From NCBI RefSeq assembly GCF_014899185.1, contig NZ_CP045201.1:1596501-1660500 (forward strand): a DNA stretch of 64,000 bases, in the 5' to 3' direction. Position numbers and translations under genes: made by a program. The DNA comes from Pseudooceanicola spongiae (GTDB lineage Bacteria > Pseudomonadota > Alphaproteobacteria > Rhodobacterales > Rhodobacteraceae). This document shows positions 10,414 through 19,190 of this stretch, piece by piece (positions within the stretch are counted from its first letter, which is position 1; every line of letters begins with the position of its first letter). A model generated the notes under the pieces. That model was not told the origin of the DNA. It searched no databases and was given only the letters and a program-made list of their open reading frames with translations.

Positions 10414-11496
10414 TCAGCGCAGTTTCAGTGTCGCGAGGCCGATGATCGCGAGGATCAGCGAGATGATCCAGAAGCGGATGACGATCTGCGGCTCGGCCCA
10501 GCCCTTCTTCTCGTAGTGGTGATGGATCGGGGCCATCAGGAAGACGCGCTTGCCGGTGCGCTTGAAGTAGGCGACCTGAATGATGACCGAGAGAGCCTCG
10601 ACCACGAACAACCCGCCGACGATGCCGAGGACGATCTCGTGTTTCGTGACCACGGCGATGGCACCAAGGGCGCCGCCGAGGCCGAGGCTGCCGGTGTCAC
10701 CCATGAAGACGGCGGCGGGGGGGGCGTTGTACCACAGGAAGCCGAGACCGCCGCCGATCAGACCGGCGACGAAGATGATGATCTCGCCCGAGCCGGGGAC
10801 GTAGTGCAGCCCGAGGTATTCGGTGTAGTCGACCCGGCCCACGGTATAGGCGATGATGCCAAGCGCGGCAGAGGCGATCATCACCGGCATGATGGCGAGG
10901 CCGTCGAGGCCGTCTGTCAGGTTCACGGCATTGGCCGAGCCGACGATGACGAACATGGCGAAGGGGATGAAGCCGTAGCTGAGGTTGACCAGCACGTTCT
11001 TGAACACCGGCAGCGCCAGTTCATACTGCAGTTCGGCAGGTTGCAGCCATGTCGCCCAGAGGCTGGCGACCAGAGCCACGGCAAAGCCGATGGCAAGGCG
11101 CACCTTGCCCGAGACGCCTGCGGTGGTCTGCTTGGAGACCTTGGCATAATCGTCGGCAAAGCCGATGGCAGCGAAGGAGAGCGTGACGAACAGCACCAGC
11201 CAAACCAGTGGATTGTCGAGCCGCGCCCAGAGCAGGGTCGAAGTGACCAGCGCCCCGACGATCAGCAGCCCGCCCATGGTCGGCGTGCCAGCCTTGAGCA
11301 GGTGAGTCTGCGGGCCGTCTTCGCGAATCGGCTGGCCCTTGCCCTGACTGCGGCGCAACACGTTGATCAGCGGCGGCCCGAACAGGAAGCCGAAAATCAG
11401 CGCGGTCATGAAGGCGCCACCGGCGCGGAAGGTGATGTAGCGGAACAGGTTGAAGATGTCGCCGCCATCCGAAAGGGCCGTCAGCCAATACAACAT
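10414..11496 (-). CDS. mraY: Phospho-MurNAc-pentapeptide transferase MraY
   Basis: Integral membrane enzyme that makes lipid I from UDP-MurNAc-pentapeptide and undecaprenyl phosphate. The 360-residue, roughly ten-segment protein carries the acidic [11 protein letters not shown] motif, [13 protein letters not shown] and the cytoplasmic histidine loop [11 protein letters not shown], all active-site hallmarks. It lies 26 bases after murF in the conserved order. Confidence 0.96.
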   Translation of the reverse strand: MLYWLTALSDGGDIFNLFRYITFRAGGAFMTALIFGFLFGPPLINVLRRSQGKGQPIREDGPQTHLLKAGTPTMGGLLIVGALVTSTLLWARLDNPLVWLVLFVTLSFAAIGFADDYAKVSKQTTAGVSGKVRLAIGFAVALVASLWATWLQPAELQYELALPVFKNVLVNLSYGFIPFAMFVIVGSANAVNLTDGLDGLAIMPVMIASAALGIIAYTVGRVDYTEYLGLHYVPGSGEIIIFVAGLIGGGLGFLWYNAPPAAVFMGDTGSLGLGGALGAIAVVTKHEIVLGIVGGLFVVEALSVIIQVAYFKRTGKRVFLMAPIHHHYEKKGWAEPQIVIRFWIISLILAIIGLATLKLR

Positions 11497-11522
11497 CTTG
11501 TCAGTCCTTAGTTTGGTAACAC

Positions 11523-12950
11523 TTAATCGTCGGCGAGATGGCTGAGTTTTCGCAAGGCGTCAACGACTAGTGACACGCGCGAGCCCTTGGAGCCCTTTAT
11601 GAGCACGACATCGCCTGCGTCGACCAGTCGCAGCGGCTCTGCGGCCAGCTTGTCGACCTTTTTGAAGAATCGCCCGCGCTTGTGATCGGGCAGTGCGTCG
11701 TAAAGGCTCTGCATCCTCGGGCCGACGCAATGCACCAGATCGATGTTGTCCATCGCGGGCAGATCAGCGAGGGCGCGGTGCATCTCCATCTCGTTGGGGC
11801 CAAGCTCCAGCATCTCGCCCAGAATGGCGATGCGGCGGCCATGGGCGTGACGGCCAAGGTTGTCGCGCGGGTCCGAAGCGGCCAGCACATCCAGCGCCGC
11901 GCCCATCGAGGCGGGGTTGGCGTTGAAGGCATCGTCGATGAGTTCAAATGACAGCGCCCGGTCGAGCGGATCGAGGATGCGCTTCTGGCGCAGCCCCCGG
12001 CCCGCAGGCGGGGTCCAGCGGCCAATATCGGCCAGCGCCAGCGCGCGGTCGTGGCCCAGCACATGGGCGACGGCCAACACGGCGAGGCCGTTGAGCGCGA
12101 AGTGGTGCCCGGCGGCGGCGACCTTGTAGGTGATCGGGGTGCGCCAGGCGCGGGCGTGACAGACGAGGCAATCCTCGGCCAGCGTGACCTTGAGCAGGCG
12201 ATGATGGCAGCCAGCAGATTCGCCGAAGGTCAGGATGCGCGCGCCGTGGGCCTGCGCCGCCGCGATCATCAGCGGGCTGGTCGACAGGTCGCCGTTGATG
12301 ATGGCGGTGCCGCCCGGCTCAAGCCCTTCAAAGATCGTGGCTTTTTCGCGGGCGATACCCTCGATGGATTCGAACGCCTCAAGGTGGGCGGGGGCGATGG
12401 TGGTGATCAGCGCGATATGCGGGCGGGCGAGGCGCGCAAGCGGTGCGATCTCACCTGGGTGATTCATGCCGATCTCGATCACGGCGCATTGGGTGTCGCG
12501 CGGCATCCGCGCCAGCGTCAGGGGCACGCCCCAGTGGTTGTTATAGCTCGCCTCGGCGACATGGGTGCGGCGCTGGCTGGAGAGCACGTCGCGCAGCATT
12601 TCCTTGGTCGAGGTCTTGCCCGCCGAGCCGGTGACGGCGACGACACGGCCTGTCATGCGGTCACGGGCGGCGCGGCCCAGATCTTCGAGCGCCTGCAGCA
12701 CGTCAGGCACAATCAGCAGCGGCGCGTCGGAGGCGACGCCTTCGGGGATATGGGTGACGAGGGCGGCGGCGGCCCCGGCCTCAAGCGCCTGCGCCACGAA
12801 CTCATGCCCGTCGCGGGCGGCTTTCAGCGCGACGAACAGGTCGCCCTGCGCAATCGAGCGGGTGTCGATGGAGACGCCGGTGGCGCGCCAGTTGCCCTGC
12901 GCCTGCCCGCCGGTTGCGGTGGCGGCCTCAGCCGCGTGCCAGAGGGTCAT
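11523..12950 (-). CDS. murF: UDP-MurNAc-tripeptide--D-Ala-D-Ala ligase MurF
   Basis: Completes the UDP-MurNAc-pentapeptide by adding the D-Ala-D-Ala made by Ddl. The 475-residue Mur ligase shows the ATP loop [13 protein letters not shown], the [13 protein letters not shown] motif, [11 protein letters not shown] and [11 protein letters not shown]. The start ATG overlaps the murE stop by 4 bases, so the two are translationally coupled. Confidence 0.95.
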   Translation of the reverse strand: MTLWHAAEAATATGGQAQGNWRATGVSIDTRSIAQGDLFVALKAARDGHEFVAQALEAGAAAALVTHIPEGVASDAPLLIVPDVLQALEDLGRAARDRMTGRVVAVTGSAGKTSTKEMLRDVLSSQRRTHVAEASYNNHWGVPLTLARMPRDTQCAVIEIGMNHPGEIAPLARLARPHIALITTIAPAHLEAFESIEGIAREKATIFEGLEPGGTAIINGDLSTSPLMIAAAQAHGARILTFGESAGCHHRLLKVTLAEDCLVCHARAWRTPITYKVAAAGHHFALNGLAVLAVAHVLGHDRALALADIGRWTPPAGRGLRQKRILDPLDRALSFELIDDAFNANPASMGAALDVLAASDPRDNLGRHAHGRRIAILGEMLELGPNEMEMHRALADLPAMDNIDLVHCVGPRMQSLYDALPDHKRGRFFKKVDKLAAEPLRLVDAGDVVLIKGSKGSRVSLVVDALRKLSHLADD

Positions 12951-14473
12951 GCGAGGCGTCCATCAAGTGCGGCAACGGCGACGGAGGATTGTTCCACGTC
13001 GTCAAAGGGATAGGTGGTCTGGCCGATGATCTGGCCGCTCTCGTGCCCCTTGCCTGCGACCAGCAGAGCGTCGCCGGGCCCGAGGGAATCAACGGCCCGC
13101 AGGATCGCCTCGGCGCGGTCGGCGACCTCGATGGCCTCGGGACAGCCGAGCATGACCGACGCACGAATGCTGGCGGGATCCTCGGAGCGCGGGTTATCAT
13201 CGGTGACAAAGACCAGATCGGCGTTTTCAGCGGCGGCCTGCCCCATCAGCGGGCGCTTGGTGCGATCACGGTCGCCCCCTGCCCCGATGACGGCGACGAT
13301 TCGGCCCATGACATGCGGGCGCAGCGCCTTGAGCGCGGTGGCCACGGCATCGGGCGTATGGGCGTAATCGACATAGACGGCGGCGCCATTGGCACGGGTC
13401 GCGGCCAGCTGCATGCGGCCGCGCACGCCGGTCAGCTGCGGCAGAACGTCGAAGACCTCATCCGGCGGCTCGCCCGTCAGAATTGCGAGGCCAGCGGCGA
13501 CGAGGACGTTTTCCGCCTGAAATCCGCCGATCAGGTTCAGGTGGACCTGATATTCCTCGTCATTGAAGGCGACGCGCAGGATCTGGCCGTGCGGTTCAAA
13601 CCGGCGCGCCATGATGCGCATTTCGGCGTCGCGGTGCATGCCGACGGTGAGCACGTCAATGCCGCGCATCTCTGCCGCTTCGGCCATGTCGGGGCCGCGC
13701 GCGCCGTCGATATTGATCACCGCATAGCCATCGGGCGGCAGGACGCGGGTGAAGAGACCGGCCTTGGCGGCGAAATATTCCTCGAACGAGGCGTGATAAT
13801 CGAGGTGGTCCTGCGTCAGGTTGGTGAAGCCCGCGCCGCGCAGCATCACGCCATCAAGACGGCGTTGCGACAGACCGTGCGAGGAGGCCTCCATCGCGCA
13901 GCGGGTCACGCCGGCGGCGGCAGCCTGCGCCAGAATGCGGTGCAGGGTGATGGGTTCGGGCGTGGTGTGCGCCAGCGGATAGGTGAAATCGCCCTCGACC
14001 CCGGTGGTGCCGAGGTTGATCGCTTTGTTGCCCTGCGCCTGCCAGATTTGGCGCAGGAAGGTCGCAACGGAGGTCTTGCCGTTGGTGCCGGTGACGGCCG
14101 CGACAACGGCCGGCTGGGCACCGAACCAGAGTGCGGCGGCGCAGGCCAGCGCCTGACGTGGATCTTCGGCGATCACGAGGGCGGCGTCGGAGGCGGCCAG
14201 CTCACGCTCGGCCAGACGCGCCCCCTCGGCATCGGTCAGGATCGCGGCGGCGCCCATGCGCAGGGCGGTGGCAATAAAGGCCGCGCCATGGATCTTGGTG
14301 CCGGGCAAGGCGGCGAACAGAAACCCCGCTTCGATATCCCGGCTGTCGACCGCCAGGCCGCTGACCTGCGCCATTCGCCCGGCGCGGGCATGCAGCCCGA
14401 GTTGCGCGAGAGACTTGCTCTGCCCGCCTGAAACGCCATTCCGATCCGCCATACCCGCGCCTTTCCGGGCCAT
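12947..14473 (-). CDS. murE: UDP-MurNAc-L-Ala-D-Glu--meso-DAP ligase MurE
   Basis: Adds meso-diaminopimelate to the peptide stem. The ATP loop VTGTNGKTSVATF, the NLTQDHLDYH signature and the DNPRSEDP motif are visible. The DNPR motif is the known marker for meso-DAP rather than lysine specificity, which fits a Gram-negative wall. The frame opens at an ATG at 14473 (508 residues); a second ATG at 14452 (MADRNGVSGG, 501 residues) has AAAGG upstream and is almost as plausible. Confidence 0.95.
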   Translation of the reverse strand: MARKGAGMADRNGVSGGQSKSLAQLGLHARAGRMAQVSGLAVDSRDIEAGFLFAALPGTKIHGAAFIATALRMGAAAILTDAEGARLAERELAASDAALVIAEDPRQALACAAALWFGAQPAVVAAVTGTNGKTSVATFLRQIWQAQGNKAINLGTTGVEGDFTYPLAHTTPEPITLHRILAQAAAAGVTRCAMEASSHGLSQRRLDGVMLRGAGFTNLTQDHLDYHASFEEYFAAKAGLFTRVLPPDGYAVINIDGARGPDMAEAAEMRGIDVLTVGMHRDAEMRIMARRFEPHGQILRVAFNDEEYQVHLNLIGGFQAENVLVAAGLAILTGEPPDEVFDVLPQLTGVRGRMQLAATRANGAAVYVDYAHTPDAVATALKALRPHVMGRIVAVIGAGGDRDRTKRPLMGQAAAENADLVFVTDDNPRSEDPASIRASVMLGCPEAIEVADRAEAILRAVDSLGPGDALLVAGKGHESGQIIGQTTYPFDDVEQSSVAVAALDGRLA

Positions 14474-14483
14474 GCTGCCCGCC

Positions 14484-16265
14484 TCAGTTTGATGAGAGGG
14501 TTATATCAGCCACACGCTGGGGTTCAACGTATGGACGCAGGCCCAGAAGCGGGCCGATGCGGCGGATGATCTCGGCGGCGACGGGCACGGTGGTCCAGCC
14601 GGCCGTGCGGCGGTTTTCGCCGTAGATGAAGGTATAGGGCTCGTCCAGCATCACGATCAGGGTGTATTTCGGATCGCGGATCGGAAAGACCGAGGCGAAG
14701 GTAGAAATCGTCTTGTCCTCGTAATAACCGCCCGTCGGTCTCAGCTTGTTCGCCGAGCCGGTCTTGCCGCCAACGTCATAGCCGGGCACCTCGCCAAAGG
14801 ACGCGGTGCCTTCGGTGACGACCTTGCGCAGCAGCTGGCGGGCAATCGCCGAGGTCGCCTCGCTCATCACGCGCTCGCCCTCTTGCGGGGCGGTCTGTTT
14901 CAGCAGCGTCGGTTTCAGCAGACGGCCGCCGTTGGCCACAGCGGCATAGGCGGTGGCCAGATGCAGCGGAGAGATCGACATGCCGTGACCATAGGACACG
15001 GTCATGGTGGTCAGGTCGGACCAGTTGGTCTGCCAGTTCGGCTTGGTCATCGCCGCCTCGGAGAGCTCAACCGGGGAGGGCACGAAGAAGCCGAGCTTGT
15101 GCAGGAACTGCTGCTGACGCTCGGCGCCGATCATCTGGGCGATGCGGGCGGTGCCGATGTTGGAGCTTTCGATCAGAATTTCGCTGACCGAGGCTTCCTT
15201 GCCGATGGGGTGGTCATCGTTGATGCGGAAACGGCCCCAGCGGATCGGGCCGCGGGTGTCGATCATCGTGTCGGGGGATACGAGGCCCAGCTCAAGCGCC
15301 TGACTGATGGTGAAAATCTTGAAGACCGAGCCGAGTTCGTAGATGCCCTGAATGGAGCGATCGAACAGCGGGCTGTCGTCGGGGTGGCCCGAGGTCGGCA
15401 GGTGCGGGCGGTCGTTGGGATCGAAATCGGGCAGCGAGGCCATGGAGATGATCTCGCCCGTGTGGACATCCATCAGGATCGCCGAGGCGCCCTTGGCGTG
15501 CATCAGCTTCATGCCGCCATCAAGCACCTGCTCCAGCGCCGCCTGCACGGTGAGGTCGAGCGAGAGCTGCAGCGGTTTGCCGCCATTCGCCGGATCGCGC
15601 AGTTCGGCGTCAAAGGAGTGTTCGATGCCGGCCGTGCCCTTGATCTCGGCGTAGCTGACGTCTTCGGTGCCGAAGGAGGTGCCGCCGAGGATATGCGCGG
15701 CGATCGGGCCATTGGGATAGAGGCGCATTTCGCGCGGGCCGAACAGCAGGCCGGGATCGCCGATGTCATGCACCGCCTGGCGCTGTTCGGGCGACATGGT
15801 GCGCCGGATCCAGTAGAATTTGCCGTTGCCGGTAAAGCGTTTTTCCAGCTTTGCCGCATCGAGTTCGGGAAAGATCTTGGCCAGTTCGCGCGCCGCATTC
15901 GCCGGATAGATCATCTGGTGCGGGTGGGCGTAGAGCGAATAGGTCTCCATGTTGGTGGCGAGGATGCGCCCGTCACGGTCAAGAATATCACCGCGTTGCG
16001 CCACGATTCCGGCGCCACGGGCCGAAGCGCGCGGCTCGGCCGGGGTCGAGGAAGCCATCGTGCCCATACGCGCGCCGACCGTGACAAAAGCACAGACGAA
16101 GGCGAGGCCGAGCACCAGAAGGCGCCCCTCGGCACGGGCGCGCGAACGGTCGCGCATCGCCTCATGGCGCAGGCGCAGGTTCTCACGTTCGATCGCGTCG
16201 GGGTTTTCGCCCTTGGCGCGGGCTTGCAGGATACGGGCCAGAGGGCGCAGCGGGATACGGGTCAT
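14484..16265 (-). CDS. ftsI: Septal peptidoglycan transpeptidase FtsI (PBP3)
   Basis: Class B penicillin-binding protein that cross-links septal peptidoglycan with FtsW. The 593-residue protein has a cytoplasmic Arg-rich tail, one membrane anchor near residues 48-66 (LLVLGLAFVCAFVTVGA), a pedestal domain starting at QRGDILDRDGRILA, and the three transpeptidase motifs SVFK, SSN and KTG (in GGKTGSANK). The start lies 6 bases after the ftsL stop. Confidence 0.95.
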   Translation of the reverse strand: MTRIPLRPLARILQARAKGENPDAIERENLRLRHEAMRDRSRARAEGRLLVLGLAFVCAFVTVGARMGTMASSTPAEPRASARGAGIVAQRGDILDRDGRILATNMETYSLYAHPHQMIYPANAARELAKIFPELDAAKLEKRFTGNGKFYWIRRTMSPEQRQAVHDIGDPGLLFGPREMRLYPNGPIAAHILGGTSFGTEDVSYAEIKGTAGIEHSFDAELRDPANGGKPLQLSLDLTVQAALEQVLDGGMKLMHAKGASAILMDVHTGEIISMASLPDFDPNDRPHLPTSGHPDDSPLFDRSIQGIYELGSVFKIFTISQALELGLVSPDTMIDTRGPIRWGRFRINDDHPIGKEASVSEILIESSNIGTARIAQMIGAERQQQFLHKLGFFVPSPVELSEAAMTKPNWQTNWSDLTTMTVSYGHGMSISPLHLATAYAAVANGGRLLKPTLLKQTAPQEGERVMSEATSAIARQLLRKVVTEGTASFGEVPGYDVGGKTGSANKLRPTGGYYEDKTISTFASVFPIRDPKYTLIVMLDEPYTFIYGENRRTAGWTTVPVAAEIIRRIGPLLGLRPYVEPQRVADITLSSN

Positions 16266-16271
16266 GACAGA

Positions 16272-16808
16272 TCAGCCCCCGAGAGCTTCGGCAAGAGCGC
16301 GGGCAATCGCGTCCTTGCTGACATGGGCGGCAGGGGCTTGGGCTTCGGGCTTTTTCGCCTCGGCGACGGCTTTCGGCGCGACTTTGACGGCAGCCGGTTT
16401 TGCGGCCGGTTTCGGGGCTGGTTTCGGGGCGACCGTGGCTGCGGGCACGTCGGTGACCTGATCCGCAGGGCGGTTCATCGTCGAGACGTCGACGGGTTCG
16501 TTGAACACCAGCGGCAGGTCGGGCACCGGATAGCGCACCTGCGTGACCTTGCCGAACTGCGACGGATCAATGGGTTGCAGCTTGAGGTTGGTGAAGTTCA
16601 TCTCCGCCAGCTCACGCAGGCGGTCGGGACGGTTCAGATAAGCCCACTCGGCGCGCAGCATCGACAGGCGCGCCCGCGAGGCCATGATGCGGTTCTGCAA
16701 CCGCTCGGCCTGATCCAGCGCGGCCTGCGTCTGGTAATTTTCCCGATACGCCCAGAAGGCAAGACCGATCACGGCCATGGCGCTGAGCACATAAAGCAAT
16801 GATTTCAC
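16272..16808 (-). CDS. ftsL: Cell division protein FtsL with Ala/Pro/Lys-rich tail
   Basis: Small bitopic divisome protein of the FtsQLB activation complex. Residues 1-20 form a short membrane segment ([18 protein letters not shown]), followed by a coiled-coil ([21 protein letters not shown]) and the conserved [12 protein letters not shown] end of the FtsL fold. From about residue 117 onward there is an Ala/Pro/Lys repeat-rich tail ([13 protein letters not shown]), making it 178 residues rather than the ~120 of E. coli FtsL. The start overlaps rsmH by 4 bases. Confidence 0.88.
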   Translation of the reverse strand: MKSLLYVLSAMAVIGLAFWAYRENYQTQAALDQAERLQNRIMASRARLSMLRAEWAYLNRPDRLRELAEMNFTNLKLQPIDPSQFGKVTQVRYPVPDLPLVFNEPVDVSTMNRPADQVTDVPAATVAPKPAPKPAAKPAAVKVAPKAVAEAKKPEAQAPAAHVSKDAIARALAEALGG

Positions 16809-17845
16809 CGGCGTTTCCCTCTGTTTGTGTTGGTATCATCACGCCCGGGTTTCGGCGCGCCGGGCATCCCGAGCATGGCGCGGTCGACCTCTTCGGAGGG
16901 CGCGTCGGTGCGAAAGCCCACCCGCAGATGCGCCGAGCGCGAGCGGGGGTTGAGCGAGAGTTCTTCTTCGTCCGCGCTGATCCCCTTGCGGGTCTTCTGG
17001 GTGAAGGCGGGCACCTCCTCCTCCAGCGCGGGGGCGTAGCGATTGGCATTGCCGGTGGTACCGGAGCGCAGCTGGAAGAAGCGTTTCACCATGCGGTCTT
17101 CGATGGAGTGGAAGGTCACGACAGCCAGCGCGCCACCGGGTTTCAGGGCGCGCTCAGCCGCCATCAGGCCGGTAGCGAGGGCACCGTATTCGTCGTTCAC
17201 CGCGATGCGCAGGCCCTGAAAGGTGCGTGTCGCCGGGTGGCTCTGACCGGGTTTGGAGCGCGGCAGGCAGCCCTCGACGATCTTCGCCAGACGGGCGGTG
17301 TTGGTGATCGGCTCGACCTCGCGCTCGCGCACGATGGTCTTGGCGATGCGGCGCGAGGCGCGCTCCTCGCCATAGAGATAAATGAGGTCGGCCAGCTCGG
17401 CCTCTTCCAGATCATTGACCAGATCGGCGGCAGAGGTGCCGGACTGGCTCATCCGCATGTCGAGCGGTCCGTCGCGCATGAAGGAAAAGCCACGCTCGGC
17501 CAGGTCCAGCTGCATCGAGCTGACGCCGAGGTCGAGGACGATGCCATCAAGGCCGCCATCGGTATGGGCTTCGGCAATCTTGTCGAGGTTTGCAAAGTTG
17601 TCCTGCAGCAGTTGCAAACGTCCGTCGTAGTCACCGATCCAGGCTTGCGCCATCTCGATCGCCAGCGGGTCCTGATCAATGCCGATGACACGTTCGGCGC
17701 CAGCCTCGATCAGACCACGGGCATAGCCCCCTGCCCCGAAGGTGCCATCGGCCCAGACGCCCTGCACCGGCGCAACCGCCTTGAGCAGCGGGCGCAGCAG
17801 CACCGGAATGTGCGGCGCATCAGATTTGGCGGGTCTTTCGGCCAT
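16805..17845 (-). CDS. rsmH: 16S rRNA (cytosine1402-N4)-methyltransferase RsmH
   Basis: S-adenosylmethionine-dependent methyltransferase (MraW) that modifies 16S rRNA C1402. The 346-residue protein has [10 protein letters not shown] at the N-terminus, the SAM loop [12 protein letters not shown], the [10 protein letters not shown] motif, and the C-terminal [10 protein letters not shown] motif. It lies 3 bases after mraZ and overlaps ftsL. Confidence 0.95.
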   Translation of the reverse strand: MAERPAKSDAPHIPVLLRPLLKAVAPVQGVWADGTFGAGGYARGLIEAGAERVIGIDQDPLAIEMAQAWIGDYDGRLQLLQDNFANLDKIAEAHTDGGLDGIVLDLGVSSMQLDLAERGFSFMRDGPLDMRMSQSGTSAADLVNDLEEAELADLIYLYGEERASRRIAKTIVREREVEPITNTARLAKIVEGCLPRSKPGQSHPATRTFQGLRIAVNDEYGALATGLMAAERALKPGGALAVVTFHSIEDRMVKRFFQLRSGTTGNANRYAPALEEEVPAFTQKTRKGISADEEELSLNPRSRSAHLRVGFRTDAPSEEVDRAMLGMPGAPKPGRDDTNTNRGKRR

Positions 17846-17848
17846 AAC

Positions 17849-18382
17849 TCAGAGACCTCCTGCAAGGGGGGCGGTCAGGCCGCGCAATTCGTCAAGGATG
17901 GCGTCGGGATCGAAGGCTGGCTCATCTTCTTCCAGCGCCGCGGTCTCGGCGGCGACGACATCGGCGTAGGCGGTCGGGTTCCAGATGCGGAAGGTCTTGC
18001 CACAGCCCGCAAACATCACGGCATCGCCCAGGGCGACGCCCAGCTTGGTGCGGAGTTTGGCGGGAAGGACGATCCGGCCCGTGTCATCAATGGAGAAATC
18101 CAGAGACTCGGTCAGAAAGTTGCGCACCATGGTCTTGGCGCGAACACCGGCACTAGGCATGCGGTCGATCAGTTCCTCGACCTCGCTCATCGTGTCGACG
18201 GAATAGCATTCAATGTGGTTGGTGAGGTGGGAGCCGTAGACAATCGTCATGCCGACGCTCTTGCCCTCGGTCCAGTCGGGATCCTGCGATTCAAGAACAC
18301 GGCGGAAGTTGGCCGGGATGGACACCCTGCCCTTGGAGTCAATCTTGAGCTCCTCTTCGCCTTTGAACCTCTTGATACGCAA
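17849..18382 (-). CDS. mraZ: Transcriptional regulator MraZ
   Basis: First gene of the dcw cluster. MraZ forms ring-shaped oligomers of paired SpoVT/AbrB-like folds and binds TGGGN repeats upstream of its own operon. Both half-domains are visible: DSKGRVSIPANFR and DDTGRIVLPAKLR. The C-terminus has an acidic extension (EEDEPAFDPDAI). No ATG fits; a TTG at 18382 (LRIKRFKGEEEL) with GGGG about 6 bases upstream is my choice, and a TTG at 18394 is the alternative. The candidate operator is at 19027-19050. Confidence 0.9.
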   Translation of the reverse strand: MRIKRFKGEEELKIDSKGRVSIPANFRRVLESQDPDWTEGKSVGMTIVYGSHLTNHIECYSVDTMSEVEELIDRMPSAGVRAKTMVRNFLTESLDFSIDDTGRIVLPAKLRTKLGVALGDAVMFAGCGKTFRIWNPTAYADVVAAETAALEEDEPAFDPDAILDELRGLTAPLAGGL

Positions 18383-18441
18383 GGTTCGCCCCAACCTTTA
18401 CTGCATCCCCCGTGACGCCTGATGCCAGAATGGCGACCCTG

Positions 18442-18502
18442 AAACGGAAAACGGCGGATAGGAGCTGCTGCCACTGCCCTATCCGCCGCCCTCGTCCCGT
18501 TT
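18442..18502 (-). repeat. Large stem-loop in the mraZ leader
   Basis: An 11-bp perfect stem (18452-18462 with 18478-18488; CGGCGGATAGG / CCTATCCGCCG) is enclosed by an outer 6-bp pairing AAACGG / CCGTTT (18442-18447 with 18497-18502). It lies 60-120 bases upstream of the mraZ start, so a minus-strand leader transcript would carry it. There is no U-run, so it is more likely an RNA-stability or processing element than a terminator. Confidence 0.55.
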
Positions 18503-18707
18503 CCGGGTATGTCCGACTGCGCGCGGCCACCTGGGGGGATGTCTGCTCGCCCCGCACGCCGGATCTCTTTGGTTTGATGAAAGCGGGTGCCTGTACTACT
18601 CACTGCCTTGGGAAGTCGTTTTATGAGGTCTTGTGCCTCTTAATTTCCCGTCCTCATCTTGTGATCCATGGATGCCATGGGCCAGCGTGGGACGCAAATG
18701 GTTTTTT

Positions 18708-18722
18708 TGGGATCAGATGGGA
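18708..18722 (+). repeat. TGGGATCAGATGGGA, inverted copy of the mraZ operator core
   Basis: This exact 15-base word also occurs on the minus strand at 19041-19027, inside the candidate MraZ box. The two copies are thus a 15-bp inverted repeat about 305 bases apart. Each contains two TGGGA half-sites 10 bases apart. It could be a second MraZ site or, if both are transcribed, a long-range RNA pairing. Confidence 0.6.
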
Positions 18723-18805
18723 AGATCTGGTTTTTGACGCCTCTGAAAAACAAGATGTAGAGGCTTTTTGGCATCAACTCGGGCGCCAATTAGCGTGCTA
18801 TTTTC

Positions 18806-19019
18806 AGAAAAACACCACATGTGGTGTTTTTAGAGTCCTTCCCCCACCGAGCCCCGCGCCTGGAAACGCGCTGAAAAAAATCGCGCCTGTCACGCAGAAG
18901 CCATGGAACCGGCAAGGTTCAGCGGATGAAATGGGCCAGAAGCACCCGGTTTCGGCCATCTTCCGCCCCTCACGCGCCTGTGATTCGCCGAGAGCAGAGC
19001 TGCGACATGTCGTTCAGAT
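18806..19019 (-). ncRNA. upsM: Candidate UpsM-like sRNA from the dcw 5' leader
   Basis: In R. sphaeroides the dcw operon is preceded by a long leader from which an abundant ~200-nt sRNA, UpsM, is produced by termination and RNase E processing. Here the same position offers a possible promoter (TTGCTG at 19054-19049, 17-base spacer, TGGGAT at 19031-19026), a non-coding stretch and a strong terminator palindrome about 210 bases later. The 5' end is estimated from the promoter guess. Homology by sequence was not tested; the call is by synteny and architecture. Confidence 0.45.
18808..18831 (-). terminator. Perfect 24-bp palindrome, likely intrinsic terminator of the dcw leader RNA
   Basis: Five A, then CACCACATGTGGTG, then five T: a perfectly self-complementary 24-bp element that folds into a 10-bp stem with a CATG loop followed by a U-run in either orientation. 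On the minus strand it lies about 200 bases downstream of the putative dcw promoter and about 425 bases before mraZ, so partial read-through would be needed for the operon. A palindromic protein-binding site is the alternative. Confidence 0.6.
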
Positions 19020-19026
19020 GGACGCA

Positions 19027-19050
19027 TCCCATCTGATCCCACATCACCCA
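19027..19050 (-). promoter_or_regulatory. Candidate MraZ-binding box (three TGGGN repeats) over the dcw promoter
   Basis: On the minus strand TGGGT, TGGGA and TGGGA follow each other at 9- and 10-base intervals (CCC cores at 19047-19049, 19038-19040, 19028-19030). MraZ of E. coli is known to bind TGGGN direct repeats with about 10-base period upstream of mraZ. The boxes overlap the possible -35/-10 spacer, which would suit autorepression. Confidence 0.6.
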
Positions 19051-19137
19051 GCAAAAACCGCCTGATCCTCGGGTTTGGCCGGTTTTCCAGCGGCCCGGCG
19101 CGAGGGGCCAGCGCAAATCAGCCCCCCGCATACAGAA

Positions 19138-19161
19138 ATCGGCGGAGCATGCCCCGCCGAT
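19138..19161 (-). terminator. Possible mrp terminator
   Basis: An 8-bp stem (ATCGGCGG / CCGCCGAT) with an 8-base loop, 30 bases past the mrp stop. On the minus strand it is followed by TTCTGT, a weak U-tract, so termination efficiency is uncertain. Confidence 0.5.
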
Positions 19162-19190
19162 CCCAGACCGTCCCAATCGCGTTGCTGGTG

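Larger units (their letters stand above)
18383..19137. other. ~750-base untranslated region upstream of mraZ
   Basis: No convincing gene on either strand. The single long plus-strand frame (18412-19065) has atypical composition and no domain. The region holds, in minus-strand order, TGGGN boxes with a possible promoter, a candidate terminated leader RNA, a stem GCCTCT/AGAGGC at 18739-18764, and a large hairpin close to mraZ. An extended dcw leader of this kind is known in R. sphaeroides. Confidence 0.6.

Noticed and set aside
18412..19065. Plus-strand 217-codon frame upstream of mraZ
   Set aside because: Low-quality composition and no recognisable motif; it overlaps leader-RNA structures and TGGGN boxes.
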